Assembly: GCA_021794205.1 (NCBI GenBank)
Contig: JAJYRH010000004.1
Span: 1 to 64,000 of the forward strand
Length of the DNA: 64,000 nt
DNA from: a bacterium
GTDB lineage: Bacteria; Vulcanimicrobiota; Vulcanimicrobiia; Vulcanimicrobiales; Vulcanimicrobiaceae
Direction of reading: 5' to 3'
A model generated the notes under the pieces. It worked only from the letters and a program-made list of their open reading frames with translations, ran no database searches and was not told the origin of the DNA. This document shows positions 36,289 to 45,551 of this stretch, piece by piece. A program made the translations under genes and the position numbers. Numbering within the stretch: position 1 is the first letter of the stretch; the number at the start of each line of letters is the position of its first letter.

Positions 36289-37678
36289 CGACCGCACTCG
36301 CACCGACTTTTTCAGCGCACTCTTCGGCGGGGTAGGTCCAGATCTCGGCGAGCGTCGGATGCAGGTGCGGAATCTTCGCAAACTGTTCTGCCGTCGCGTT
36401 GAAGTGCATCGCGACGATGACTTCGTGGATCAACTCGGAGGCTTCCGGACCGATGCAGGCCGCACCGAGAATGCGCCCGTCGTTCGGGTCGGCGAGCATT
36501 TTCACGAAGCCGTCGGTCTTTCCAAGGCACATGGCCTTGCCGTGCTCGGCGAATGCGTAGGTTCCGGAGACGTAGGGCGTACCGGCACGCTGCAACTCTT
36601 TCTCCGAGGCTCCCGCAACGGCGATCTGCGGCTCGGTGAAGATGGTGTGCGAGCGTTGCAGGCGATAATCGGCACGCTCCTCGCCCCCCAAGAGGGCGTT
36701 ACGCGCGGCGATCTCGCCTTGATAGATCGCGATGTGCACCAGCAGAAATTCGCCGGTCACGTCGCCGACGGCGAAGATCCGCGGGTTGGTGGTGCGCATG
36801 CTTCCGTCGATCTCGATACCGGTGACGGAATGCGCGGCGACGCCGGCGCGTTCGAGATCGAGCCCCGCGATGTTCGGCACGCGGCCCAGACAATAAAAAA
36901 TCTCCTCCGCGTCGACGTCGAGCCCGATTCCGTCGCGTTCCAACCGGAGGATCTTCCGGCCGCGCTCTTTGCGGACCGATTGCATGCGCGAACGAACGTG
37001 AACCGCGATGCCTTCGTTCCGAAACGTCTCGGTCAACGTCTCGCCGATATCGGTATCCGCGCCGGAGAGCAGGTGCTCGCCGCGGATGACGATCTGCGTG
37101 TGCGCTCCCATGCGCGAGAGAAATTGTCCGAGTTCGCAGCCGACGTATCCACCGCCGAGAACGATCGCCGATTCGGGAATGCGCTCGATCTCCAGCACGG
37201 CATCGCTATCGAGAAAACCGGTCTCGACGAGCCCCGGAAGTGCCGGCGGTGCGATGTTGCTTCCGGTGGCGATTACGAAGGCGTCGGCCTCGAGAATTTC
37301 ATCGCCGACCGCGAGTTCGCGATCGTTGAGGAAACGCGCCTGACCGCGATGGAGCGGAAAGCGTTCGATCCCGTCGATCCGATCGGCGGCGAACTCACCG
37401 ACCAGCGCGCGTTTGCGCGCGGCGATGTAGGGCATATCGATCCGAGGCTCTCCGGTGGTGATACCCAGTGCGACCGCGCTGCGGATCGCCTGAACGCGAT
37501 CGCTGCTCGCGAGCAACGCTTTGCTGGGCATGCAGCCGCGAAGGATGCAGAGGCCGCCGAGCGGTCCGCGGTCGACGATTCCGACGCTCGCACCGAGGTC
37601 GCGCGCGGTGCGCGCGGCGGCATAGCCGCCGCTTCCCGCGCCGATGACGACGAGATCGTAATGGCTTCGGGAGCTCAT
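36275..37678 (-). CDS. Dihydrolipoamide dehydrogenase-like pyridine nucleotide-disulfide oxidoreductase
   Basis: A 467-residue FAD/NAD(P) class I disulfide reductase. It has FAD-binding VIGAGSGGYAAARTARDLGA (11-30), redox-active CILRGC followed by MPSKALL (43-55), NAD-binding VLGGGYVGCELGQFLSRMG (~173-191), and AVGDVTGEFLLVHIAIYQGE. The dimer interface His-Glu pair occurs in HLHPTLAEIW. It may be a dihydrolipoamide dehydrogenase, mercuric reductase or another family member; no lipoyl E2 gene is nearby and no merA-specific Cys pair is seen at the C-terminus. It overlaps glpX by ATGA. Confidence 0.88.
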   Translation of the reverse strand: MSSRSHYDLVVIGAGSGGYAAARTARDLGASVGIVDRGPLGGLCILRGCMPSKALLASSDRVQAIRSAVALGITTGEPRIDMPYIAARKRALVGEFAADRIDGIERFPLHRGQARFLNDRELAVGDEILEADAFVIATGSNIAPPALPGLVETGFLDSDAVLEIERIPESAIVLGGGYVGCELGQFLSRMGAHTQIVIRGEHLLSGADTDIGETLTETFRNEGIAVHVRSRMQSVRKERGRKILRLERDGIGLDVDAEEIFYCLGRVPNIAGLDLERAGVAAHSVTGIEIDGSMRTTNPRIFAVGDVTGEFLLVHIAIYQGEIAARNALLGGEERADYRLQRSHTIFTEPQIAVAGASEKELQRAGTPYVSGTYAFAEHGKAMCLGKTDGFVKMLADPNDGRILGAACIGPEASELIHEVIVAMHFNATAEQFAKIPHLHPTLAEIWTYPAEECAEKVGASAVGAGQ

Positions 37679-38640
37679 CTCCTACTGCCGAGATGGTGCG
37701 TGGTCGAAACGAAGCGTACCGTGCCGCCCGCCTGAACGAGAATCGACCGCGTTCGCGCGCGGTTCTCGTAAAAGCGAACGCCATGAACGAGATCGCCGTC
37801 GGTAATTCCCGTCGCGCAGAACAACACGTCGTCGCTCTTCACGAGGTCATCGATCTCGAGCACGCGGTCGAGATCGCCGAATCCCATCGCTTGCGCGCGC
37901 GCAGCCTCTTGCGGGTTGCGCGGCTTCAAGCGCCCCATGAAGTTGCCGCCGAGACATTTGATCGCCGCCGCGGCGAGGACGCCCTCCGGCGCTCCACCCG
38001 TTCCCATCGCTACATGGACACCGGTCGTCTCGATTGCGGTTGCAATGCAAGCGTCGACATCTCCGTCGGAGATCAGCTTGATCCGCGCGCCCGCCGAGCG
38101 CACCTGTTCGATGAGGTCGCCGTGGCGCGGGCGGTCGAGAATCACCACGCAGATATCGCCGACCGGTTTTTCGAGTGCGCGAGCGACGGCAGCGAGATTC
38201 TCCTTGACCGTCGCGTCGATATGCACGTGCGGCGCCGCCTTCGGGCCGACCGCGAGTTTTGCCATGTACGAATCCGGGGCGTGCAAGAGCCCGCCGCGCG
38301 GCGCGATCGCCATCACCGCGATGGAATTGGGCAGCCCGTTCGCGACCAGGTTCGTTCCTTCGACCGGATCGACGGCGATATCGACCGCGGGTCCGCCGCA
38401 GCCGACCTCTTCCCCGATAAAGAGCATCGGCGCCTCATCGCGTTCGCCCTCGCCGATAACGATCCGGCCGGAGATCTCCATTTCGCCGAGCGCGGCGCGC
38501 ATCGCCTCGACGGCGGCGCCGTCGGCGATATCGCGTTCGCCGCGCCCCATCCAGTGCGAGGCCGCGAGCGCGGCACGCTCGGTCACGGTGACGAAATCAA
38601 GCGAGGGCTTCATACGCGCCTGCATGGTTAGATCGTTCAT
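37675..38640 (-). CDS. glpX: Fructose-1,6-bisphosphatase class II (GlpX)
   Basis: A ~321-residue GlpX-type phosphatase of gluconeogenesis or the Calvin/RuMP route. Motifs: RDIADGAAVEAMRA, GEGERDEAPMLFIGE, metal-binding VDPVEGTNLVANG and ISDGDVDACIATA. C-terminal GTGGAPEGVLAAAAIKCLGG and FCATGITDGDLV also match. I chose the ATG at 38640 with GAGGCGG upstream; ATGs at 38625 and 38613 are also possible. It is divergent from the PIG-V-like gene across 26 bp. Confidence 0.95.
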   Translation of the reverse strand: MNDLTMQARMKPSLDFVTVTERAALAASHWMGRGERDIADGAAVEAMRAALGEMEISGRIVIGEGERDEAPMLFIGEEVGCGGPAVDIAVDPVEGTNLVANGLPNSIAVMAIAPRGGLLHAPDSYMAKLAVGPKAAPHVHIDATVKENLAAVARALEKPVGDICVVILDRPRHGDLIEQVRSAGARIKLISDGDVDACIATAIETTGVHVAMGTGGAPEGVLAAAAIKCLGGNFMGRLKPRNPQEAARAQAMGFGDLDRVLEIDDLVKSDDVLFCATGITDGDLVHGVRFYENRARTRSILVQAGGTVRFVSTTHHLGSRR

Positions 38641-38666
38641 CCGCCTCAGGCTACAAGGGAAGCGGA

Positions 38667-40205
38667 GTGAATCCTTTAACTCCCCCCGGCGTGTCCGTAC
38701 GTCAACCTGTTGCCGCATCGTCCAACGCTCATCCCGCCCATCGCGCCTTCGAAGGAGGCCTTCCTGCCCTCCTCATCGTGGCGCTCGCGGGGGGCACCCT
38801 CGGCTTCTTTCTCTGGCAGAGTTGGGGCGCGCCGCACCTCGGGTCGGCGCTCGGCGAGATGGCCTTCCTCGGATTACCGCTTCTCGGCGCCGCGTTCTCG
38901 CTCGTCCTCTGGCTGGAATACGCGCGCTACTTCAGCGCTCGCGCCGGCGTTACGTTTGCGAAGTCGCTTCGGCACGACGCCATCACCTGGGCGCCCTTTC
39001 TTTTGCTCTGGGCGACCTATATCGTGCCGCCGAATCTCGCGACCGGGTCGCGCTTGCTCGTGCTCGGCGCGATCCTCTTCGCCATTCTCAAAGTGCTCAT
39101 CGCCGCGCGTTTCAACCAAACCGTCCGTGAAGTGCTGCTCGATTTCGTCGCGACGCGGGCCGCGATCATCGTGATCGCCGAGCTCGCCGCCGTGATCATC
39201 GGGCAGCGCCCCGGACAGCACGTCAGCGAATCGTCGCAGCTGTTGCTCGCGGTCTGGGGGCGCTGGGACGCCGTCCACTATCTCGACATCGCGACCCGCG
39301 GCTATCAAGGGACCGAGATGGCGTTTTTCCCGCTCTACCCGATGATGATTCGAGCGCTCGGCGTGCTCGTCGGCAATCACCTGGTCGCAGGGTTGCTCAT
39401 CTCCAACGCCTGCTTTTTCTTCGCGCTGCTCTTTCTCTACAAGTTGCTCGAGCGGGAATTCGATCGTACCGTCGCTCGGCGCGCGATCTTCTACGTTTCG
39501 ATCTTTCCGTCGGCGGTATTCTTCTCAGCCGTCTATACCGAGTCGCTCTTCTTCATGCTCACGGTCGCCGCGTTCTTCTACCTCCGCCGCCGCCGCTGGC
39601 TCTTGGCCGGCACGATCGGTTTTTTCGCCGCGATGACGCGCGTGGAGGGGATCTTGTTGCTCGTCCCCTTCGTATTGGAGTGGTATGCGGCCTATCGCGA
39701 TCGGCTCGCCGAACATATCCGCTCGCTGCTCCCGGCGGCGTTGATCGGCGCCGGCCTCGCGCTCTATATGGCGTACCTCTGGGTCGTCACCGGCGATCCG
39801 CTCTTTTTCTCGCACGTTCAGGCGCATTGGAATCGACACCTCGCCCCACCCTGGGTGAGCGTGACGAACTCCATCCTCGCGATCGCGCACGCGCATTCCG
39901 GCGCGGCGGTCGCGAATCAGGCGCTCGAACTGAGTTTCACCGCGCTCATGGTCGCCGTGCTGATTTTCGGATGGAAGCGTCTGCGCCCGTCCTATATCGC
40001 CTACATGGCGCTCTCGGTGCTGATACCGATGTCCACCTCGAGCCTCATGAGCATGCCGCGATTCGCGCTCGTCCTCTTCCCGCTCTTCGCCATCCTCGCG
40101 CGATGGGGCGACCGACCGTGGGTCAACAACCTCATTCTCGCGTTCTCGCTCCCGCTGTTAGGGCTTTTCACCGTTCTCTTCGCCGATTGGTATTGGGTTG
40201 CATAG
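38667..40205 (+). CDS. PIG-V-like (GPI mannosyltransferase 2-type) membrane glycosyltransferase
   Basis: A 512-residue polytopic membrane protein with about 10-12 helices. The PIG-V/GT-C signature is visible in the first third: WGRWDAVHYLDIATRGYQG (about 195-213), then FFPLYPMMIRALG. The FPSAVFFSAVYTESLFFMLTVAAFFYLRRRRW segment (~280-311) and AAMTRVEGILLLVPF are also typical. Such enzymes use a polyprenyl-phosphate sugar donor. The substrate is unknown. It is followed by a TTG-started GtrA gene with an 8-bp overlap, then a PMT-like gene, forming a membrane glycan trio. Confidence 0.85.
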   Translation: MNPLTPPGVSVRQPVAASSNAHPAHRAFEGGLPALLIVALAGGTLGFFLWQSWGAPHLGSALGEMAFLGLPLLGAAFSLVLWLEYARYFSARAGVTFAKSLRHDAITWAPFLLLWATYIVPPNLATGSRLLVLGAILFAILKVLIAARFNQTVREVLLDFVATRAAIIVIAELAAVIIGQRPGQHVSESSQLLLAVWGRWDAVHYLDIATRGYQGTEMAFFPLYPMMIRALGVLVGNHLVAGLLISNACFFFALLFLYKLLEREFDRTVARRAIFYVSIFPSAVFFSAVYTESLFFMLTVAAFFYLRRRRWLLAGTIGFFAAMTRVEGILLLVPFVLEWYAAYRDRLAEHIRSLLPAALIGAGLALYMAYLWVVTGDPLFFSHVQAHWNRHLAPPWVSVTNSILAIAHAHSGAAVANQALELSFTALMVAVLIFGWKRLRPSYIAYMALSVLIPMSTSSLMSMPRFALVLFPLFAILARWGDRPWVNNLILAFSLPLLGLFTVLFADWYWVA

Positions 40206-40629
40206 TATCGTTCAAAACGTCGCGAACCGGCGCGGCGTCCGACAATTCACGAAGTTCGCGATCGTCGGCCTCTCCGGGACGATTCTCAATTTCATCCTCT
40301 TCACGCTGCTGCAGCGCGCCGTGCCCAATCACGACCAGGCGCTGCCCTACGCGATCATCTACTCCATCGCGTTCATGGCCGGCGGCGTCTCCAATTACGT
40401 CCTCAATCGTCGTTGGACGTTCCGCTCGGAAGCGAACGCGGTACGTGAAGGGGTACAGTTCCTCACCGTCTCCGCGCTCGCACTCCTCGTCGGGCTCGGC
40501 GTCGCGCCGCTGACCAAGCCGTTTTTCGGGAACCACTACGGGCACCGCACCTGGCTGGTCGGCACCGTCGCCGGTATCTTCGTGAATTTCTTCGTCAATA
40601 AGTACTGGACGTTCCGGCACACGCGGTGA
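40198..40629 (+). CDS. GtrA family membrane protein
   Basis: A 143-residue four-helix GtrA-type protein. It begins RQFTKFAIVGLSGTILNFILFTLLQ (~14-38) and has the YSIAFMAGGVSNYVLNRRWTFRS and GIFVNFFVNKYWTFR motifs, the two copies of the NYxxNRxWTF signature. GtrA proteins are thought to flip or handle polyprenyl-phosphate-linked sugars. The TTG start at 40198 overlaps the PIG-V-like gene by 8 bp. Confidence 0.93.
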   Translation: MHSIVQNVANRRGVRQFTKFAIVGLSGTILNFILFTLLQRAVPNHDQALPYAIIYSIAFMAGGVSNYVLNRRWTFRSEANAVREGVQFLTVSALALLVGLGVAPLTKPFFGNHYGHRTWLVGTVAGIFVNFFVNKYWTFRHTR

Positions 40630-42221
40630 AGTCGTTTCGTTTTCTTCTCATCGCGGTCTGTATTTTCGGCGCGGCGTTGCGGTTGCACGGCATTCACAAC
40701 CCGATTCTCGACCATCCGAATTGGCGGCAAGGCGACACGGCGAACATCGCGCGCAACTTTTATCGCCTCAACGGAAACATTCTCTATCCGCAGACCAACT
40801 ACGACGGCCCACCGCCGCATTACGTCGAATTGGAACTGCAGATCGTTCCCTATCTCGCCGCCTCGCTCTATCATTTTTTCGGCATCCATCCGATCTTCGG
40901 ACGGCTGCTGACCCTGGGTTTTAGCGTCGCTACCATCGCCGTGCTCGGGCTCTTCGGGCGCTGGCTCTTCGACGATGCGCTCGCCGGGCTGGTTGCGGCG
41001 CTCGCTTACGCGATCTTCCCCGGAAGTATTTACTACGGGCGCACCTTCACTCCCGATGCAACGATGGTCTTTTTCCTCACGGCGGCGCTCTACGCCGTCT
41101 CACGCTTACTGCTCGAGGATCTCGCCGTCGAGCCGCGGCGGCTCGCGCGTGCGGCGGGGCTCACCACGCTCGCGCTCCTTGCCAAACCCGTCGCTCTCGC
41201 GGGGCTCCTCGGCGCGCTCGGACCGCTCGTCGAACGACTCCGCGCAAAGCATCCGATCCGTCCGACCGCGCTCGTCGTCCTCGCATTCGTCCCGCTCGCG
41301 ATTCTGGAGATGTACGACCACGCGGTGCGCGGGCACGCCCAGTGGCTCTGGGCGAGCGCGATCCTCTCGAAGCACGTCATCCCGCATCTACTCGCCTCGT
41401 TCGGCTCGCTCCACGGTTTTGCGTGGCAGGTCAAACACGCGGCATACGGGTTCAATCTCTTTCGCGTGACGATGCTGGGAACGATCGGGAGCATCGTCAC
41501 GCTCGCCTCGCTCTTCGCGCTCCCACGCGTGCGGACGCGCTCGCGACTGCTGCTCCCACTCTGGTTTCTCGGCGCGGCGCTCTATACGTATGCCGTCATC
41601 GCCGTCGAGCGCGTCGACTACTATCTCTTCTTGCTCCTCCCGGCATGCGCGCTCGCCATCGGCGCGGGCGCGATATGGGTGCGCGATCGCTTTGGAAACG
41701 AACGCCGTGGCACCGTCGCGCTCGCGATCGGCGGCACGCTGCTCGGAGCAGCGATGCTCGTGGGCGGTCTCGCAGCGATCGCCCCGTATTATCGCTACAG
41801 CAAAGTCGCCTATCGCAATGCCGTCGCACTCGATCGCGCCTTGCCGCGCAACGCCTTACCCGTGATCGCGCATTACGGCCCCGACATTTTCTACTATATG
41901 GACCGCTTCGGATGGGAGGAAGACCCGTACCTCTGGACGCCGTTCGACGAAGAGAGCGCGATCGCCAAAGGATCGCGGTATTTTATCTCGATCGAAGACG
42001 CGCGTTTCCGTAAAAATCTCGAGCTCTGTGCGTGGATGTCACGCTTCCCGCTCCTCCACGTTCCCGGCGTCAGCTGGCCGGTCTATCACACCTCGCTCCG
42101 AGCGATTCTCCCGGGAGCACACCGGCGGTGGCGCGCATTTCGTCGCGCCGAGCGCGCCGGCAACGGGCGAGCCTTCCTTACGGCGCACGGCCTCTGCCTG
42201 CTTCACTCAGGGAAGGGGTAG
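40626..42221 (+). CDS. PMT/ArnT-like GT-C glycosyltransferase
   Basis: A 531-residue polytopic protein with about 11 helices. It has the acidic DHPNWRQGDTANIARNFYR motif near the N-terminus (29-47), an FTPDATMVFFLTAALYAVSRLLLE segment typical of dolichyl-phosphate-mannose-type PMT_2 enzymes, and a soluble C-terminal part (~400-531). It probably moves a sugar from a polyprenyl phosphate to an envelope acceptor on the outer face. GTG start at 40626 overlaps GtrA (GTGA). It is convergent with the TPR lipoprotein gene, with a 15-bp tail overlap. Confidence 0.85.
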   Translation: MKSFRFLLIAVCIFGAALRLHGIHNPILDHPNWRQGDTANIARNFYRLNGNILYPQTNYDGPPPHYVELELQIVPYLAASLYHFFGIHPIFGRLLTLGFSVATIAVLGLFGRWLFDDALAGLVAALAYAIFPGSIYYGRTFTPDATMVFFLTAALYAVSRLLLEDLAVEPRRLARAAGLTTLALLAKPVALAGLLGALGPLVERLRAKHPIRPTALVVLAFVPLAILEMYDHAVRGHAQWLWASAILSKHVIPHLLASFGSLHGFAWQVKHAAYGFNLFRVTMLGTIGSIVTLASLFALPRVRTRSRLLLPLWFLGAALYTYAVIAVERVDYYLFLLLPACALAIGAGAIWVRDRFGNERRGTVALAIGGTLLGAAMLVGGLAAIAPYYRYSKVAYRNAVALDRALPRNALPVIAHYGPDIFYYMDRFGWEEDPYLWTPFDEESAIAKGSRYFISIEDARFRKNLELCAWMSRFPLLHVPGVSWPVYHTSLRAILPGAHRRWRAFRRAERAGNGRAFLTAHGLCLLHSGKG

Positions 42222-42878
42222 GAGCGAGGTCCCTCCGAGGTTCGAAGAACTCGCGCCGGCAGCATTGGGAACCCCCGAACTGACCAACTGCCGATACGCG
42301 ATCAATCGATTGGTGTTCCGCGCGACGTCGAGTTCGAGTTCGTACGAGGCCTTGATCGCCGAGGTCAGATCCGCGGTATCGTAGGTGTACGAAAAACGAT
42401 GCAGGTTACGCAGGATCGCCCTATTGGCGATATCGAGCTGCGTGTACGCTTCCAAAATGCGTCGCGCCGCGCTCCGGTAGGTCGGGTAATTCGAGCTGAC
42501 GATGCTCTGCTTGAGGCTCGCGCTCTCGATCTCGGCGCGCAGCGCTTGCAGGCGAAGGTTCTTCGGTTCGATGCGCTCGGCTTCACGGATCGTTCCTAAC
42601 GCGCCCTGAAGATCGCCGAGGGTATATTGTTTGTGCGCCAGGTCGGCGGCGGCGGCGACGTAGCCGGCGCGTACCGTGGCGTCGTGCGGATCGATCTTCA
42701 GCGCGAGGCGGTAGGAGAGCTCGGCACCGCGCACGTCGCCGCGCGCGAGCGCGATGCGCCCCTGGTGAACGCGCGTCTGCGCGATCCACGATGCGACCGA
42801 GTGAGCGCAGCCGGAGAGCGCGAGCAGCGCTCCCACGAGTGCGAACGAACGAAGGCTAGAAGTGAACGTGGACGGCAA
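42207..42878 (-). CDS. TPR-containing lipoprotein
   Basis: A 223-residue lipoprotein with a lipobox ending LSGC (Cys24). Residues ~35-110 form TPR-like repeats (GRIALARGDVRGAELSYRLALKIDP; LGDLQGALGTIREAERIEP). Downstream are helical segments ending in a Ser/Gly-rich tail. The TTG start at 42878 is supported by a GAGGAGG 9 nt upstream and gives a good signal peptide. It overlaps the Amj gene by 23 bp, so both may be co-transcribed. Scaffold function is inferred from TPR; its partner is unknown. Confidence 0.78.
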   Translation of the reverse strand: MPSTFTSSLRSFALVGALLALSGCAHSVASWIAQTRVHQGRIALARGDVRGAELSYRLALKIDPHDATVRAGYVAAAADLAHKQYTLGDLQGALGTIREAERIEPKNLRLQALRAEIESASLKQSIVSSNYPTYRSAARRILEAYTQLDIANRAILRNLHRFSYTYDTADLTSAIKASYELELDVARNTNRLIAYRQLVSSGVPNAAGASSSNLGGTSLLPLP

Positions 42879-43740
42879 GGCGGGCTACCTCCTCGATCAA
42901 AAGCGCTGCAGGCACGAAGAGTAATTGCGAGAGTATCGTACCCAGAATCGCGGTTAGCGACAAGTAGAAAACCATCGAGCGCACCTCGCCGATGCTCCGT
43001 TTCCCGTGGATCGCCTGATCGGTGATCATCGAGGAGGTCGGATCGACGAAGAGCGTAAAGGCGATCGTGCCGATCCCGTTGACGACGCCCGAGAGACTAA
43101 TCGCGGTGCGCGATACCGCCGGATCGAGCACCGAGGCGAGAAACGCGCCCTGAACGCCGATCGCATAGACCGCCATCACGAGGATATTGAAGATTAACAT
43201 GCGGCGCGGCAATTGCCGCCACTGAAACGCGCGTAATTGGGCGAGCGTCGGGAGATGCTCCGCGCGCAACACTTCGAAGAAAATGCGTGGGTTCAACAAG
43301 CGCGCGACGGCGTGCGGCACCGATCCACGCGCCTCGAACGAAGCGACGCCGCGGCGGAACAGATACGCGAACATCGGTAGGAAGAGCGCGAAGACGATCA
43401 TGCCGAAGGTCCCCGCGAGCACGATCAACCGCAGCTGCAGTTCGAAGGTATGCTGCCACGCAACCAGCGTTGCGGGATCGTTCCGATAGTGCACGACGGC
43501 GTGCCCGGCGGTATCGGAGAGCGGCCCGATAAAAAATGCCGAAAAAAGATTCGCGAGTCGGCCGGTCGTCACGAAAAGATTGAAGAGCGAGATCGAGGTG
43601 GCGATCCGTTTGGTTTGGACGCCGGCGAGGCGAGCGGCATACGCACCGATCGTCACTCCCTGCACGATGAACGTAATCACCATCGCTCCCCAGAGTTTTC
43701 CGGAGAACAGGTGCGGGAGCAGCGGAAAGCTATGCGCCAT
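42856..43740 (-). CDS. amj: Amj-family lipid II flippase (YdaH-type)
   Basis: A 294-residue membrane protein with about six helices matching the Amj family (alternate to MurJ). The N-terminal block VITFIVQGVTIGAYAARLAGVQTKRIATSISLFNLFVTTGRLANLFSAFFIGPLSD (~21-76) is the hallmark, especially RLAGVQTKRIA-S-S-FN and RLANL. It probably moves lipid II across the membrane for peptidoglycan synthesis. No murJ is present in this window, so whether it is the main flippase cannot be told. It overlaps the M16 gene by 11 bp. Confidence 0.82.
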   Translation of the reverse strand: MAHSFPLLPHLFSGKLWGAMVITFIVQGVTIGAYAARLAGVQTKRIATSISLFNLFVTTGRLANLFSAFFIGPLSDTAGHAVVHYRNDPATLVAWQHTFELQLRLIVLAGTFGMIVFALFLPMFAYLFRRGVASFEARGSVPHAVARLLNPRIFFEVLRAEHLPTLAQLRAFQWRQLPRRMLIFNILVMAVYAIGVQGAFLASVLDPAVSRTAISLSGVVNGIGTIAFTLFVDPTSSMITDQAIHGKRSIGEVRSMVFYLSLTAILGTILSQLLFVPAALLIEEVARLAVHVHF

Positions 43741-44986
43741 GCGCTCCCCAGCCGATCTCGGCGGCGGTGGTCGGGCCGACTAATGCGAGGCTCCGGCGCT
43801 GCGGAGCGAACGCGAGGTTCGCGATCTCGAGCACGCCCTCGGCGGTTACCGCGTCGATGCGCGCCTCGATCTCCTCTTGCGGAATCTCGCGGCCGTGAAC
43901 GAGCTCCTGGCGCCCGAGGCGCATCATACGGCTCGAGGTACTCTCCAACCCCAACGTCATACTGCCCTTGAGGTGCTCCTTCGCGAGACGCAACTCTTCG
44001 GCCGCGACGGGGACGCTCGCGAGGCGATCGACCTCATCGAGAATCGTATCGATGCAGGGCTGCGCGTTCTTCAGCGAGGTGCCGGCGTAGACCGCAAGGC
44101 TTCCCGCCTCGCGATAGGTACTGCCGTAGGCGGTGATGGTATAGACGAGACCGCGCTTTTCGCGCACTTCCTGAAAGAGTCGGCTCGACATTCCGCCGCC
44201 GAGAATCGTTTGCGCGACCGAGAGTGCGAAGCGACGCTCGTCGCGCGCGCTCACGCAGGCTCCGCCGAGAACGAGGTGGACCTGTTCGATCTCTTTGCTG
44301 CGACGGACGAGCGCGTGGCGAACGGCGGGAGCCTGCGCTGCGGGGAGTGCCGCCGTTCCCGTCTGCGCGCCGAGCGCGCGCTCGGCCAAAGCGACGATTT
44401 CTTCGTGATCGACGTTGCCGGCGGCGCAGAGCACGACGGCGTTGGGCGCGTAGTGGGCGGCGAGGTGCGCGCGCAGGTCGCTCGATTCGAGCGCGCCGAC
44501 CGTCTCGGGAAAGCCGATCGTCGGCGCACCCAGATCGGAGCCCTCCCAGAGTTGCTGCGAGAAGACTTCGTGCACGAGATCGTCGGGTGCGTCCTCGTAC
44601 ATCTTGATCTCTTCGAGGACGACGTTGCGTTCTTTGCGCAACTCCTCGGGATCGAAGAGTGAATGCGCGAGCATGTCGGAGAGCACGTCGATCGCCAACG
44701 GAACGTGTCGATCGATCACCTTCGCGTAATAGCAGGTCGTCTCTTTATCGGTAAAGGCGTTGAGGTCGCCGCCGACCGAATCGAGCGCCTCCGCAATCTC
44801 GCGTGCGCTGCGACGTTGCGTGCCCTTAAAGAGCATGTGTTCGACCATGTGGGAGATTCCGCGCAGGCGCGGCGCCTCGGCGCTCGACCCGACATCGACC
44901 CAGAGGCCGATGCTCGCCGAGCGCACCGACGACATCGCCTCGGTAATGACGCGAACGCCGTTGGTGAGGACGCTTTTCTTACGCAT
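43730..44986 (-). CDS. M16 family zinc peptidase (processing-peptidase-like)
   Basis: A 418-residue M16B metallopeptidase. Inverted zinc motif HMVEH (47-51, in GISHMVEHMLFKGT) and the distal Glu in NVVLEEIKMYEDAPDD are both present, so it should be the active subunit. It starts SVLTNGVRVITEAMSSVRSASIGLWVDVGS (~5-34), and the second half has ALSVAQTILGGGMSSRLFQEVREKRGLVYTI (~260-290). It lacks a signal peptide and is likely cytosolic. It overlaps the next gene by 8 bp. Confidence 0.94.
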   Translation of the reverse strand: MRKKSVLTNGVRVITEAMSSVRSASIGLWVDVGSSAEAPRLRGISHMVEHMLFKGTQRRSAREIAEALDSVGGDLNAFTDKETTCYYAKVIDRHVPLAIDVLSDMLAHSLFDPEELRKERNVVLEEIKMYEDAPDDLVHEVFSQQLWEGSDLGAPTIGFPETVGALESSDLRAHLAAHYAPNAVVLCAAGNVDHEEIVALAERALGAQTGTAALPAAQAPAVRHALVRRSKEIEQVHLVLGGACVSARDERRFALSVAQTILGGGMSSRLFQEVREKRGLVYTITAYGSTYREAGSLAVYAGTSLKNAQPCIDTILDEVDRLASVPVAAEELRLAKEHLKGSMTLGLESTSSRMMRLGRQELVHGREIPQEEIEARIDAVTAEGVLEIANLAFAPQRRSLALVGPTTAAEIGWGAHGA

Positions 44987-45551
44987 GGGGAGTGCTCCGT
45001 ACGAGCGAGCGAGCGATCCAGTGGGGATCGACGACGATACCCTCGCCGCCGTTTAGGCGCCGCGCGAGATGGGCGGCGCTCTCGCCGCGCCGTACGCTCA
45101 GCGTCAAGACGTCGCGTTCGGTCGGCATCGCCTTGTCGCCGGAAACGATCGTTCCCGGCGCGACCGGTATCGGAACGACGATCCAGCAGTCGACTTCGCG
45201 TATTTGGGGCGAGACCGCAAATGCATTCTCCACCGCGGAGAGCAGTTCTCCGTCGAGCGTCGCTTTACTCACCGGCCCGTGAAATTTCTCTCCGGAGAAG
45301 CGGAGCCCGACGTAGACGCGCTTCCCGAGACCCGAGGCGCGTATCTCCAATAGCTGGACGGGCAGCACGCGGGTAAAGAGACGCTCGCCGATCGCGATGG
45401 CGATGGCGCGCCGGTTTCCGCGCGCGCGCGCCGCCGCATCGATCTGCACGATCGACGGACGCACGGGTTTCGCCGCGAAGGCCGGAGTCGATTGCGCCAA
45501 CGCGAGGGCGACGGCGAGAGCGGCGAACGAAGCCTTAATACGACGCGGCAA
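44979..45551 (-). CDS. Exported protein, function unknown
   Basis: A ~190-residue product with a signal peptide (PRRIKASFAALAVALALAQSTPAFA) when started at the TTG at 45551. The mature part has KRVYVGLRFSGEKF, KATLDGELLSAVENAFAVSPQIREVDCWIVVPIP (~75-108) and VRRGESAAHLARRL. I do not recognise a family; the central alpha/beta block looks well ordered, with one Cys. An earlier start (45608) would add 19 residues inside proS; the TTG overlaps proS by 17 bp and gives a cleaner leader. It overlaps the M16 gene by 8 bp. Confidence 0.7.
   Translation of the reverse strand: MPRRIKASFAALAVALALAQSTPAFAAKPVRPSIVQIDAAARARGNRRAIAIAIGERLFTRVLPVQLLEIRASGLGKRVYVGLRFSGEKFHGPVSKATLDGELLSAVENAFAVSPQIREVDCWIVVPIPVAPGTIVSGDKAMPTERDVLTLSVRRGESAAHLARRLNGGEGIVVDPHWIARSLVRSTPHA

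Noticed and set aside
36275-37678. Mercuric reductase assignment
   Set aside because: No heavy-metal domain at the N-terminus and no C-terminal Cys pair; only the general disulfide reductase motifs are present.
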